A stretch of 64,000 bases of DNA. It comes from Rubrivivax sp. GTDB taxonomy: Bacteria > Pseudomonadota > Gammaproteobacteria > Burkholderiales > Burkholderiaceae_C. Where the stretch lies: contig JAIXYO010000029.1 of assembly GCA_027490215.1 (NCBI GenBank), positions 124,001 through 188,000 on the forward strand. Reading direction: 5' to 3'. Shown in pieces: positions 17,813-26,008 of this stretch; the first letter of the stretch is position 1; every line of letters starts with the position of its first letter. The notes below the pieces were generated by a model. It was not told the origin of the DNA. It saw only the letters and a list, made by a program, of their open reading frames with translations, and made no database searches. A program made the translations under genes and the position numbers.

Positions 17813-19222
17813 TCAGTCCGTCGAGGCGGTCACTGACGCGTCAACGTCTTTCCACTGGATTCCCAGTCGGCGCATCAGGTCGTACAGCGTCGGGCGGGTC
17901 ACACCCAACAACTCGGATGCCTTGACGATGTTGCCATTGGCACGCGCCAACGCCATCACGATCGCGCCACGCTCGGCTTGGTCTCGCACGCTGCGCAGAT
18001 CGAGCACCGGGTCTGCGGTCGCCGCAGCGTCACCGGATCGCGGCAAGTTGAGATCGTCGCTGGTGACTCGGTTGCCCTCGGCCATGATCGACACACGCTT
18101 GATCGCGTTGAGCAACTCTCGCACATTGCCCGGCCAGCCGTAGGCATCGATGGCCGACAACGCATCATCGGTGAAGCTCATCGCATTGCGGCTTTGCTCG
18201 CGGGCAAAGCGCCGCAAAAAGGCCTGTGCCAGGAGCACCGCATCGCCCTGCCGGGCGCGCAGAGGCGGAATCTCGACGACGATTTCGGCCAGCCGATAGT
18301 ACAGATCCTGGCGGAAGCGGTTCGTCTTGATGAACTCGCCCAGATCCTGGTGGGTCGCGCAGACGACACGGACATCGACTGGAATTTCCTGCCGACCACC
18401 GATGCGCTCGACGGTGCGTTCCTGCAGGAAACGCAGCAGCTTGGCCTGCAGCGCCATCGGCAAATCGCCGATTTCATCGAGCATCAGCGTTCCACCATGG
18501 GCCGTTTCAATGCGCCCGACTGTGGTTTTTGCCGCACCGGTGAAGGCGCCCTTCTCGTAGCCGAACAACTCGCTCTCGAGAAGGTTCTCGGGAATGGCCG
18601 CGCAATTGATGGCGACGAACTTGCCGCTGCGCTTCGACGCCTGGTGCAGTGCGTTGGCCAGCACCTCCTTGCCTGTGCCACTTTCGCCTAGCAGCAAAAC
18701 GGTCGCGTTGCTGGGCGCCACCTTCTCAACGGTGCGACCGATGCGCAGCATCTGCTGATCGCGTGTGATGAGTCCGCCCGTCGAATCGGGAAACTGCATG
18801 TTACGCAGGCGCCGGTTCTCGCTTTGCAGATCGAACAGCCGGAACGCACGGCCGATGATGAGCCCAAGCATGTCGGGGTCAAATGGCTTGGGCAAGAAGT
18901 CGTAAGCGCCCAGGTCAATGGCCCGCAATGCATTGGCCTGATCGTTCTGCCCCGTCAGAACGATCACCTTGACATCGGGGTTGAGCTCCATCATCTGCTC
19001 CAGCAGCTTGAAGCCCTCCTGGACCGAATCGGGATTCGGTGGCAGTCCGAGGTCCATCGTCACCACGGCGGGCGAGTGGCGTCGAAACTGCGCGAGCGCG
19101 CTGACACGGTCGTCTGCAGTGACAGACTCAAAGCGATCCAGCGACCACTTGATCTGCTTCTGGAGTGCGAAGTCATCCTCCACAATCAGCAACGGTGGCC
19201 GCGTGTCCGAAGTCATGGTCAT
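17813..19222 (-). CDS. prsR: PEP-CTERM-box response regulator PrsR (sigma54 activator)
   Basis: A 469-residue NtrC-type regulator and partner of PrsK. The receiver domain has the phosphoacceptor D57 in VVTMDLGLP. The AAA+ domain carries Walker A GESGTGKE (about 179-186) and an intact GAFTGA loop (225-230), so it can contact sigma54. The C-terminal Fis-type helix-turn-helix reads GNIVKASELLGVTRPTLYD. It should activate sigma54 promoters of exopolysaccharide and PEP-CTERM genes. Two in-frame ATGs (19222 and 19216) are possible; the second has GGA at better spacing. The gene converges with the protease gene, 21 bases apart, and is divergent from gmk. Confidence 0.95.
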   Translation of the reverse strand: MTMTSDTRPPLLIVEDDFALQKQIKWSLDRFESVTADDRVSALAQFRRHSPAVVTMDLGLPPNPDSVQEGFKLLEQMMELNPDVKVIVLTGQNDQANALRAIDLGAYDFLPKPFDPDMLGLIIGRAFRLFDLQSENRRLRNMQFPDSTGGLITRDQQMLRIGRTVEKVAPSNATVLLLGESGTGKEVLANALHQASKRSGKFVAINCAAIPENLLESELFGYEKGAFTGAAKTTVGRIETAHGGTLMLDEIGDLPMALQAKLLRFLQERTVERIGGRQEIPVDVRVVCATHQDLGEFIKTNRFRQDLYYRLAEIVVEIPPLRARQGDAVLLAQAFLRRFAREQSRNAMSFTDDALSAIDAYGWPGNVRELLNAIKRVSIMAEGNRVTSDDLNLPRSGDAAATADPVLDLRSVRDQAERGAIVMALARANGNIVKASELLGVTRPTLYDLMRRLGIQWKDVDASVTASTD

Positions 19223-19310
19223 CCAAAAAAATAGCGCGGAGAACCCCGTGTCCCCACCCGAATTCTCACACCCGCACCCGCCAACACTGGCGCGTTTATT
19301 GATGAATATG

Positions 19311-19325
19311 TGGCAATGCGTGCCA
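19311..19325. promoter_or_regulatory. Inverted repeat TGGCA-N5-TGCCA in the prsR-gmk divergent gap
   Basis: TGGCAATGCGTGCCA is a five-base palindromic arm pair about 90 bases upstream of prsR and 60 bases upstream of gmk. It could be an operator. On the minus strand it superficially looks like a sigma54 site but the GG to GC spacing is eight instead of ten bases, so it is not called a promoter. Confidence 0.25.
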
Positions 19326-19382
19326 ATGTCGAGGTCGCCATCTGTGGCCGACTCATCCGCTCGTCCCCTGGAGTGACTACCC

Positions 19383-20003
19383 ATGCAGCAAGCAGGCAGC
19401 CTTTTCGTGGTCGCAGCGCCCAGCGGAGCGGGTAAATCAAGTCTTGTCAAGGCGCTGCTGGAGATGGATTCCCACCTGGGTGTGTCGGTGTCGCACACCA
19501 CGCGGCCGCCTCGAGGTCAGGAGCAGGAGGGGCGTGAATACCACTTCGTCAGCGAGCCCGAATTCCGCGCGATGATCGCCGCCGGGGGGTTCATTGAATG
19601 GGCCGAAGTCCACGGCAACCTTTACGGCACCTCACACGCTGCCATCGACAGCCGCATCTCGCAGGGTCACGATGTGGTGCTGGAGATCGACTGGCAGGGG
19701 GCGCTGCAGATCAAGCAGTTGTTCCCGGACACGGTGCTGGTGTTCATCCTGCCGCCGAGTTGGGAGGAGCTGGCGCAGCGTCTGAATCGGCGTGGGGAAG
19801 ATCGTCCTGACGTGATCGCGCAGCGGCTGGTGAATGCCCGTCATGAAGTGGCTCAGGCTCGGCACTTCGACTTTGTTATCATCAACGCACTATTCGAGAC
19901 GGCGGTTTTCGACCTGAAAACCATCGTTCACTCGCAACGACTGCGTTACGCGGTGTTGTCCAAGAACAAACCCGCCGTATTTCAGGCACTTGGCCTCGAT
20001 TGA
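19383..20003 (+). CDS. gmk: Guanylate kinase
   Basis: This 206-residue cytosolic enzyme converts GMP and ATP to GDP and ADP. The P-loop [10 protein letters not shown] is at the start, [19 protein letters not shown] supplies the GMP-binding loop, and [15 protein letters not shown] follows, all canonical. Its length is normal. It starts the gmk-rpoZ-spoT group, a conserved order in betaproteobacteria in which guanine nucleotide supply, the RNA polymerase omega subunit and ppGpp metabolism are linked. Confidence 0.97.
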   Translation: MQQAGSLFVVAAPSGAGKSSLVKALLEMDSHLGVSVSHTTRPPRGQEQEGREYHFVSEPEFRAMIAAGGFIEWAEVHGNLYGTSHAAIDSRISQGHDVVLEIDWQGALQIKQLFPDTVLVFILPPSWEELAQRLNRRGEDRPDVIAQRLVNARHEVAQARHFDFVIINALFETAVFDLKTIVHSQRLRYAVLSKNKPAVFQALGLD

Positions 20004-20046
20004 TCCTTGGGTCGAGGACGCCACCGTCACATTTCTGGAGCACCGC

Positions 20047-20250
20047 ATGGCCCGCATCACCGTGGAAGATTGTCTCGTTCAGATTCCCAACCGATTTCAA
20101 CTGGTGCTGGCGGCCACCTACCGTGCCCGCATGCTCAGCCAAGGCCACGCCCCGAAGATCGAAACCAAGAACAAGCCGGGCGTGACCGCGTTGCGCGAGA
20201 TCGCCGCCGGCGAAGTCGGCATTGAGATGCTGCGCAAGGTGCCGGTCTGA
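20047..20250 (+). CDS. rpoZ: RNA polymerase omega subunit
   Basis: A 67-residue omega subunit that assists assembly of RNA polymerase and forms part of a ppGpp site. The sequence [20 protein letters not shown] and the following [10 protein letters not shown] are characteristic. The ATG at 20047 is preceded by GGAG and matches family N-termini; an upstream in-frame ATG is ignored. It lies 43 bases after gmk and is followed by a strong terminator. Confidence 0.96.
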   Translation: MARITVEDCLVQIPNRFQLVLAATYRARMLSQGHAPKIETKNKPGVTALREIAAGEVGIEMLRKVPV

Positions 20251-20277
20251 TCGACAACCTTTGCACACGATGAAATG

Positions 20278-20298
20278 CGGCCCTGAGGGGCCGTTTTT
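20278..20298 (+). terminator. Rho-independent terminator after rpoZ
   Basis: A six-base GC stem (CGGCCC/GGGCCG) with loop TGAG is followed by five thymines, and a matching A-rich stretch precedes it. It lies 27 bases after the rpoZ stop and separates gmk-rpoZ from spoT, which therefore probably has its own promoter. Confidence 0.85.
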
Positions 20299-20366
20299 CA
20301 TGGCTGGAACCTGCTGTTGATGACAGCCCGATGTCGGGCCCATTCAATACGGGATAAATTAGGCGG

Positions 20367-22643
20367 ATGGGCAATCTGATCGGCGACACCGTCAAGGAAG
20401 CGATCAACGCGGTGCGGCGCCGACCGGCCAACGCGACTGCGCCCACCGACGCTGCCGCCGCATCGTTCGACGCGCTGACCAGCAAGCTCGACTATCTGGA
20501 CCCAGCCGACATCCGCCGGGTTCGCGATGCCTATCGCTTCGCTGACGAGGCGCATCTGGGCCAGTACCGCGCAAGCGGCGAGCCTTACATCACGCACCCG
20601 ATCGCAGTGGCCGGCCTGTGCGCCGAATGGAAGCTCGACGCGCAAGCCATCATGGCCGCGTTGATGCACGACGCGATGGAAGATTGCGGCACCACCAAGG
20701 CCGAGCTGATCGAGCGCTTCGGTGCACCGACGGCCGAACTCGTCGACGGGCTGACCAAGCTGGACAAGTTGCAGTTCTCGACCCGCGAGGAATCGCAGGC
20801 CGAGTCCTTCCGCAAGATGCTGCTGGCGATGGCGCGCGATGTGCGCGTGATTCTGATCAAGCTCGCCGATCGGCTGCACAACATGCGCACGATGGAGTCG
20901 GTCGCGGCAGATAAGCGGGTGCGCATCGCCCGCGAAACGCTGGACATCTACGCACCGATCGCACACAGACTGGGGCTGAACCAGACCTACCGCCAGTTGC
21001 AGGAACTGTCGTTCCAGCACCTGCGACCCTGGCGCTACAGCGCCTTGTCGAAAGCGGTCTTCAAGGCGCGTGGTAACCGGCGCGACCTGGTCGAGCGAAT
21101 CCAGCGCGATGTCGAGAAGTCGTTCGTCCAGGCAAACCTCAAAGTACAGGTCTATGGCCGGGAAAAGACGCTGTTTTCCATCTACGGGAAGATGCGATCG
21201 AAGCACCTGAGCTTTGCCCAGGTCAGTGACATCTTCGGCTTTCGCATCGTCGTCGCCACGCTCCCCGAGTGCTATCTGGCGCTGGGTGTGCTGCATCAGC
21301 TGTACAAACCGCTGCCAGGTCGCTTCAAGGACTACATCGCGATCCCGAAGGCCAACGGCTACCAGTCCCTGCACACCACGCTGGTCAGCCCGCTGGGCAC
21401 CGCGGTCGAGTTCCAGATCCGCACCGAGCCGATGCACGCCGTGGCCGAAAAAGGCATTGCCGCGCACTGGATGTACAAGGCCAAGGGCAACGGCCCGCAG
21501 CACGCGCAGGAAGCGCAGCGGCTGGGCGCGATGTGGCTGCAGTCGCTGATCGACATCCAGGACGAGACCCGCGACGCCAGCGAATTCCTGGAACACGTCA
21601 AGATTGATCTGTTTCCCGACGCGGTGTACGTATTCACACCGAAGTCGAAGATCCTGGCGTTGCCGCGCGGCGCCACGCCGGTCGATTTCGCCTACGCGAT
21701 CCACTCCGATGTCGGTGATCACTGCGTGGCAGCCAAGGTCAATGGTGAGCCGGTCGCGTTGCGCACCGAACTGCGCAGCGGCGATGTGGTCGACATCGTC
21801 ATCGCGCCCGGCGCGCGGCCGAACCCGGGCTGGCTGAATTTCGTGCGTACCGGTCGTGCGCGCTCCAAGATCAGGCACCACCTGAAGACCATGGAGCAGG
21901 AAGAGTCGCAGGACCTCGGCGCCAAGATGCTGGCCCAGGCACTGCGGGCCGAGGGCATGACGATGCCGCAGGATGAGGGCCCCGGCGGGCCGTCGACTGT
22001 CTGGCCGACGCTGCTGCGCTGGAGCGGCAACCGCAGCCGCGAAGAGTTGCTCACCGACATCGGCGTCGGGCGCAAGATCGCATCGATGGTCGCCAAACGT
22101 CTGGCTCGGCTGCTGACCGAACGGGGGGTGCGCCCCGATGCGGTGACGCTGACGCTGGGGCGCTACGGCACCGACGAGGCTGCGCCCACGCAAGGCATGG
22201 TGCTGATCGATGGCAGCGAAGGCGCATCGATTCAGCTGGCCATCTGCTGCCGGCCCATACCGGGTGATTCGATCATGGGCTACCTCGGCCGCGGTGAAGG
22301 TCTGCAGATCCACACCACCGACTGCACGGCCGGCAAGCGCTTGCTCGGGCGCGACAGCGAAGACGGGCTGAGCGTGGACTGGGCCGAGCAGCCCACACGC
22401 GCGTTCGAAACCGGCGTTTCGCTGCTGCTGAAAAACGGCAAGGGCGTGCTGGCCGAAGTGGCCACCGCCGTCGCTGCGGCCGAGGCCGACATCACCCACA
22501 TCGACATGGGCGATCAAGCCGCCGCAGAAACCGCTGAACTGAAGCTGCTGCTGGCAGTGCGTGATCGGCTGCATCTGGCCGATGTGATGCGCACACTGAA
22601 AAGATCGGCCGCGGTGCTGCGCATCAACCGCATCAAGCCTTGA
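20367..22643 (+). CDS. spoT: Bifunctional (p)ppGpp synthetase/hydrolase SpoT (Rel)
   Basis: A 758-residue stringent-response enzyme. The N-terminal hydrolase domain is intact, with H77 (ITHP) and H101-D102 (HDAMED). The synthetase domain around 230-390 has DIFGFRIVV and PKANGYQSLHTTL. A TGS domain (VYVFTPKSKILALPRGATPV) follows near residue 412, and a C-terminal ACT domain ends the protein. An intact HD site means it can degrade as well as make ppGpp. The gene lies 70 bases after the rpoZ terminator and converges with greB, leaving 27 bases. Confidence 0.96.
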   Translation: MGNLIGDTVKEAINAVRRRPANATAPTDAAAASFDALTSKLDYLDPADIRRVRDAYRFADEAHLGQYRASGEPYITHPIAVAGLCAEWKLDAQAIMAALMHDAMEDCGTTKAELIERFGAPTAELVDGLTKLDKLQFSTREESQAESFRKMLLAMARDVRVILIKLADRLHNMRTMESVAADKRVRIARETLDIYAPIAHRLGLNQTYRQLQELSFQHLRPWRYSALSKAVFKARGNRRDLVERIQRDVEKSFVQANLKVQVYGREKTLFSIYGKMRSKHLSFAQVSDIFGFRIVVATLPECYLALGVLHQLYKPLPGRFKDYIAIPKANGYQSLHTTLVSPLGTAVEFQIRTEPMHAVAEKGIAAHWMYKAKGNGPQHAQEAQRLGAMWLQSLIDIQDETRDASEFLEHVKIDLFPDAVYVFTPKSKILALPRGATPVDFAYAIHSDVGDHCVAAKVNGEPVALRTELRSGDVVDIVIAPGARPNPGWLNFVRTGRARSKIRHHLKTMEQEESQDLGAKMLAQALRAEGMTMPQDEGPGGPSTVWPTLLRWSGNRSREELLTDIGVGRKIASMVAKRLARLLTERGVRPDAVTLTLGRYGTDEAAPTQGMVLIDGSEGASIQLAICCRPIPGDSIMGYLGRGEGLQIHTTDCTAGKRLLGRDSEDGLSVDWAEQPTRAFETGVSLLLKNGKGVLAEVATAVAAAEADITHIDMGDQAAAETAELKLLLAVRDRLHLADVMRTLKRSAAVLRINRIKP

Positions 22644-22670
22644 TCCAGCGCCTGCGCGCACGCTCGATGT

Positions 22671-23237
22671 TCAGCTCACGCCAGCGCTCGGGTAACTCAC
22701 CACCAGCACCTCGACCAGATCCACACCCGCCGGCGTCTGCACACGGACTTCGTCACCGACGCGGGCACCGAGCAGCGCACGCGCCATCGGGGCGATCCAG
22801 CTGATTTCACCGGCCGCGCTGTCGGACTCATCGACGCCCTTGATCGTGATCGTGCGCTCCTCGTCCCGGGCATTGACGTAGCGCACCGTTGCGCCGAAAA
22901 ACACCTGATCGGCACCACGGTGCACCGACGGATCGACCACCTCGGCAATGTCCAGCCGCTTGGTCAGGAAGCGGATACGGCGGTCGATCTCACGCAACCG
23001 CTTCTTGCCGTAGAGGTAGTCACCGTTCTCGGAACGGTCGCCGTTCTTCGCCGCCCACGACACGATCTCGACCACTTTCGGGCGCTCCACGTCCAGCAGG
23101 CTCAGCAACTCGGCACGCAACCGGGCGTAGCCGGCTGGCGTGATGTAGTTCTTGACGCCCGCCGGCGTCGCTGGCGCGGACGATTCGGCATCGTCGTCAT
23201 CGGCGTCGTCGGATTCCTTGGTGAAGGCTTTGTTCAT
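22671..23237 (-). CDS. greB: Transcription elongation factor GreB
   Basis: A 188-residue cleavage factor that rescues backtracked RNA polymerase. After an acidic 28-residue N-terminal extension (DDADDDDAESS), the coiled-coil domain begins with YITPAGYARLRAEL and contains the tip acidic pair in DRSENGDYLYGKKRLREID. The latter tyrosine-rich variant is the GreB form. The C-terminal FKBP-like domain shows EISWIAPMARALLGARVGDE. It lies downstream of imuB on the same strand but 51 bases away, so whether it shares that SOS-controlled message is unclear. Confidence 0.95.
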   Translation of the reverse strand: MNKAFTKESDDADDDDAESSAPATPAGVKNYITPAGYARLRAELLSLLDVERPKVVEIVSWAAKNGDRSENGDYLYGKKRLREIDRRIRFLTKRLDIAEVVDPSVHRGADQVFFGATVRYVNARDEERTITIKGVDESDSAAGEISWIAPMARALLGARVGDEVRVQTPAGVDLVEVLVVSYPSAGVS

Positions 23238-23288
23238 GGGCGGTGTCTGAAGGCGTGAATGTCGCTGATGTGGATCAACAGATGCGGC

Positions 23289-24866
23289 TCAGCCGAAGCG
23301 GCCGTGCACAAACCAGCCTTGCGCATCCTCGGCGACCGACAGCGGCAGGCGTGCCCGGTACAACCACACCAGGGCGCCATCCGGCGTCTGCGCGATGAAG
23401 TAATCGCGCCCGGCAAGTTGCGCATCCCACCAGCCCGCCTCGATGCGCTCCGGACCACACAACAACTGCAGCGGCTGCCCGTCGAGCAGTGGACGTGATT
23501 GTCGTTCGGCCAGACGCTGTGGCTCATCCAGCAGCCAGACCGGGCGCTGGGCGGTACTGCGCTCAGGTTCAGGCACCGCAGGTCGAGCAGGCGATGGTCG
23601 TCGCCCAGTTTGGCGTGAGGCCGATCCCACCGCATCGGCCGACACCGCATGGAACGCCGCATCGCACTCGGGACGGTGGTCGGCCATCGGGCGCAATTGC
23701 TGTACCTGTCCTGCGCCCAGGCGGGCCTGCAGGCGTTCGATCAGCCGAACCAGGCCTTCGCGTTCGCCACGCGCCGAGGCAAACAGCTCAGCGCTGTGCG
23801 GCGAGCCCCGAACCACGTCGGCGCAATGCAGGCGCAATTCCAGCGTCGGGGCAGGCAGCGACAGGTGCGCCAGGCGCTCACGCAGCAGCAGCGACAGATG
23901 CGCCGCATCGCACGAGGCTTCGGCGAGTGCGATCGACAGCTCGGTGGCCACCGGCACCTCTTCTCCCTGCCGACGATGCCGCTCGTGGTGCATGAACAGC
24001 GTATAGCGCCGCACCCGCGCCTGCTGCGCGCGTGCCCAGGCGAGCAAGGGCTCGATCAGCAATTGGGCGCCATGCAGCAGTTGGTCGGTGGTGTCGGCTC
24101 GGGTCTGCAACTCGATGCGCACCTCGAAGGTCTCGGGCAAGGTGATCCAGGCTGGCGGTGGTTCACAGCGCATGCCCAACACCGTGTCGAGCTCATCGAG
24201 CAGGGCCGGGCCGAAGCGGCGCCGCAAGGCCGGGCGCGGCAGACGGCGCAAGGCACCGAAGGTGCCCAGACCCATGCTGTCGAGAACGGCCCACTGCGCA
24301 CGGCCGGTGCCGATCAGCCACAGCGGGGCCGCACCAAGCAAACCTTCGAGCTGCGGGAGATCGGTCGCATGAAGCTCGTCGCTGCCATTACCGGCGCAAC
24401 AAGCCAGCACCGCCGCGCCTTGGGCCGTGGGCGCACTGGCGAATTGCAGCGTGCAGTTCAGGGGTGCGAGCGCCGCGCGCAGGCGCTGCAGCAGTGGCGT
24501 CAGCCCGCCAAAGTAACGCAGGCTGGCCTGCACCTGCAGCAGCACCGTGCCCGGTTCGGCAACCGGTCCGGACGTCTCCGCCCAGCAGACCGCAGGCGTG
24601 AATGCCAGAGCCACATGCGCCACGCTGGTGAGCACCTGCCGATCGCGCGCCGCATCGATGCGACCGAGTTGCAACTGTGGCGCCAGCGCCAGTGCAGTGA
24701 CGCGCTGCAGCCCGGGCCGCACGCCCAGCCGCTGCGCTGCGGGGTTGCACATCAGCACCTCGCGGGCACCCATCAACGCGGCGGGCTGCTCACGCTGCTC
24801 AGGTGGCAGAACGGCCAGCCATGATTCGAATGACAGGCGCGGCAGGTGCAGCGCGATCCACAGCAT
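23289..24866 (-). CDS. imuB: ImuB, inactive Y-family polymerase-like SOS mutagenesis protein
   Basis: A 525-residue DinB-like protein that acts as an adaptor linking the beta clamp and DnaE2 in translesion synthesis. The N-terminus WIALHLPRLSFESW shows that the catalytic aspartate of real Y-family polymerases is missing, as is normal for ImuB. CNPAAQRLGVRPGLQ and the little-finger region follow. The ATG at 24866 is chosen over a TTG at 24872. It follows imuA by 21 bases. No dnaE2 follows it here: the next gene is greB. Confidence 0.92.
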   Translation of the reverse strand: MLWIALHLPRLSFESWLAVLPPEQREQPAALMGAREVLMCNPAAQRLGVRPGLQRVTALALAPQLQLGRIDAARDRQVLTSVAHVALAFTPAVCWAETSGPVAEPGTVLLQVQASLRYFGGLTPLLQRLRAALAPLNCTLQFASAPTAQGAAVLACCAGNGSDELHATDLPQLEGLLGAAPLWLIGTGRAQWAVLDSMGLGTFGALRRLPRPALRRRFGPALLDELDTVLGMRCEPPPAWITLPETFEVRIELQTRADTTDQLLHGAQLLIEPLLAWARAQQARVRRYTLFMHHERHRRQGEEVPVATELSIALAEASCDAAHLSLLLRERLAHLSLPAPTLELRLHCADVVRGSPHSAELFASARGEREGLVRLIERLQARLGAGQVQQLRPMADHRPECDAAFHAVSADAVGSASRQTGRRPSPARPAVPEPERSTAQRPVWLLDEPQRLAERQSRPLLDGQPLQLLCGPERIEAGWWDAQLAGRDYFIAQTPDGALVWLYRARLPLSVAEDAQGWFVHGRFG

Positions 24867-24887
24867 GACCAATGCCGCGCGACAAGA

Positions 24888-25748
24888 TCAGACGAGGCTG
24901 ATGAAGGTGGCCGCCGGCAGCGGCATGGCTTCGACACGGCTCGAGCGGGTCATGCCGCCGACCCGGCTGGGTTCGTGAGCATGGTGCTCGACAACCTGCG
25001 GGGCTGGCTGTGCCGTGTCTCGTTGGCGCCGCCAGGCCTGCGCGCGCAAGGCATCAGACAGCACCGGCGGCAAGGTCAAAACGATGGGCGATGCCAGCGG
25101 TGGCCCACGCCGCTTGAGTATCTTCAGCTCCAGCCTGTCGGCGCCCCCTGCGCGCAGCGCCAGCCGCAGTGGTGCAGCCGTGGGGCGTTGCTGTGCCGCC
25201 CACTCCCGCAGAACGAAAGCCGGCCCGTCGTGCGCCTGTGCAGCCAGTTGCAAGCGGCGCAGCCGGTCGGCGCGCAAGCGAGCCGGTAGCCAGGCGAGCA
25301 CCCCACCGACGTGGCCGCTCTTCAAGGCCTGCTCGAAAGCCCAGAGGCTGTCAGAGCCGGGGATGACGCGGGCGCGGGTGTGCACGACCAGCAACTGCGC
25401 CACATCGAAACCCAGCTGCGCGAGTGCCTGGGCTGACAGCTTGGCCGGCGGATCGAACAGCATCACCAGTCGGCCTTGTTGCTGCATGGCGGTCAGGCAG
25501 GGGCCGAGCAGGCGGATCTCGCCGACACCGGGATGCGGCAGCAACAGTTCGGTCAATGCGCGGCGTGGCCAACCACCGCCAGGCAGCTGCGCGTCAAGCG
25601 TGGCAAAGCCCGAGGGCAAGGCGCGACCGACCGCGCTGTCCATCTGATCGCCGCGCCACAGCACCGGGCGCAGGCTCTCAGGAATGGCGTCGAATGCAGA
25701 AGCAGTGCAGACAGCAGAAGGTGGAAGTGGAGGAGAAGGCGCAGACAT
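24888..25748 (-). CDS. imuA: ImuA, RecA-like SOS translesion-synthesis protein
   Basis: A 286-residue protein related to RecA/SulA that stimulates mutagenic translesion synthesis together with ImuB. LPSGFATLDAQLPGGGWPRR is the family signature, but the P-loop is degenerate. The central part (LFDPPAKLSAQALAQLGFD) and the C-terminal arginine-rich segment match ImuA. The start at 25748 (MSAPSPPL) is supported by the LexA box directly upstream; the longer in-frame form would put the operator inside the gene. Confidence 0.92.
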   Translation of the reverse strand: MSAPSPPLPPSAVCTASAFDAIPESLRPVLWRGDQMDSAVGRALPSGFATLDAQLPGGGWPRRALTELLLPHPGVGEIRLLGPCLTAMQQQGRLVMLFDPPAKLSAQALAQLGFDVAQLLVVHTRARVIPGSDSLWAFEQALKSGHVGGVLAWLPARLRADRLRRLQLAAQAHDGPAFVLREWAAQQRPTAAPLRLALRAGGADRLELKILKRRGPPLASPIVLTLPPVLSDALRAQAWRRQRDTAQPAPQVVEHHAHEPSRVGGMTRSSRVEAMPLPAATFISLV

Positions 25749-25762
25749 GGCGCCCCAATATA

Positions 25763-25778
25763 CTGTTTTTTTATACAG
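25763..25778 (-). promoter_or_regulatory. LexA box (SOS operator) of imuA-imuB
   Basis: CTGT-N8-ACAG with an AT-only spacer (CTGTTTTTTTATACAG on the plus strand) matches the Gram-negative LexA consensus exactly. Its edge is 14 bases from the imuA ATG, a position that blocks transcription. It predicts DNA-damage induction of imuAB. Confidence 0.9.
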
Positions 25779-25821
25779 CACTCATGAGGAACAAGCCTCG
25801 AATGACTCCCCACAAACAAGA

Positions 25822-25948
25822 ACCCCTCCCGACCATGACGGTGGGAGGGGTCAGGTGGCTGACGCCACCCATTCGGAGCGCCGGAGGGTGAGAGTCCTTT
25901 GCTCCTGGGCGCAGTGACTGCGCCTCGGGGTTGGCCTGCTGAGCAGGC
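25822..25948. repeat. Cluster of four consecutive hairpins between imuA and ubiD
   Basis: Four perfect stems follow one another in a gene-free stretch of about 230 bases. They are ACCCCTCCC/GGGAGGGGT (25822-25851), GGTGGC-TGAC-GCCACC (25854-25869), GGCGCAG-TGA-CTGCGCC (25908-25924) and GCCTGC-TGA-GCAGGC (25934-25948). Three loops begin with TGA. None is followed by a thymine run, so they are not simple terminators, although they could limit transcription from ubiD. They look like intergenic palindromic repeats. Confidence 0.6.
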
Positions 25949-26008
25949 ATCGCCACATTACGCCTGCGGCATGCGAAGCGCAAGCGCTGTTTCAGCTTCT
26001 CACGCCGG

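Noticed and set aside
19310-19326. Sigma54-like TTGGCACGCATTGCC upstream of prsR
   Set aside because: The GG and GC are eight bases apart instead of the strict ten.
20298-22661. 787-codon minus-strand frame opposite spoT
   Set aside because: Low-complexity Arg/Gln/Ala sequence and complete overlap with the conserved spoT gene mark it as a codon-bias shadow.
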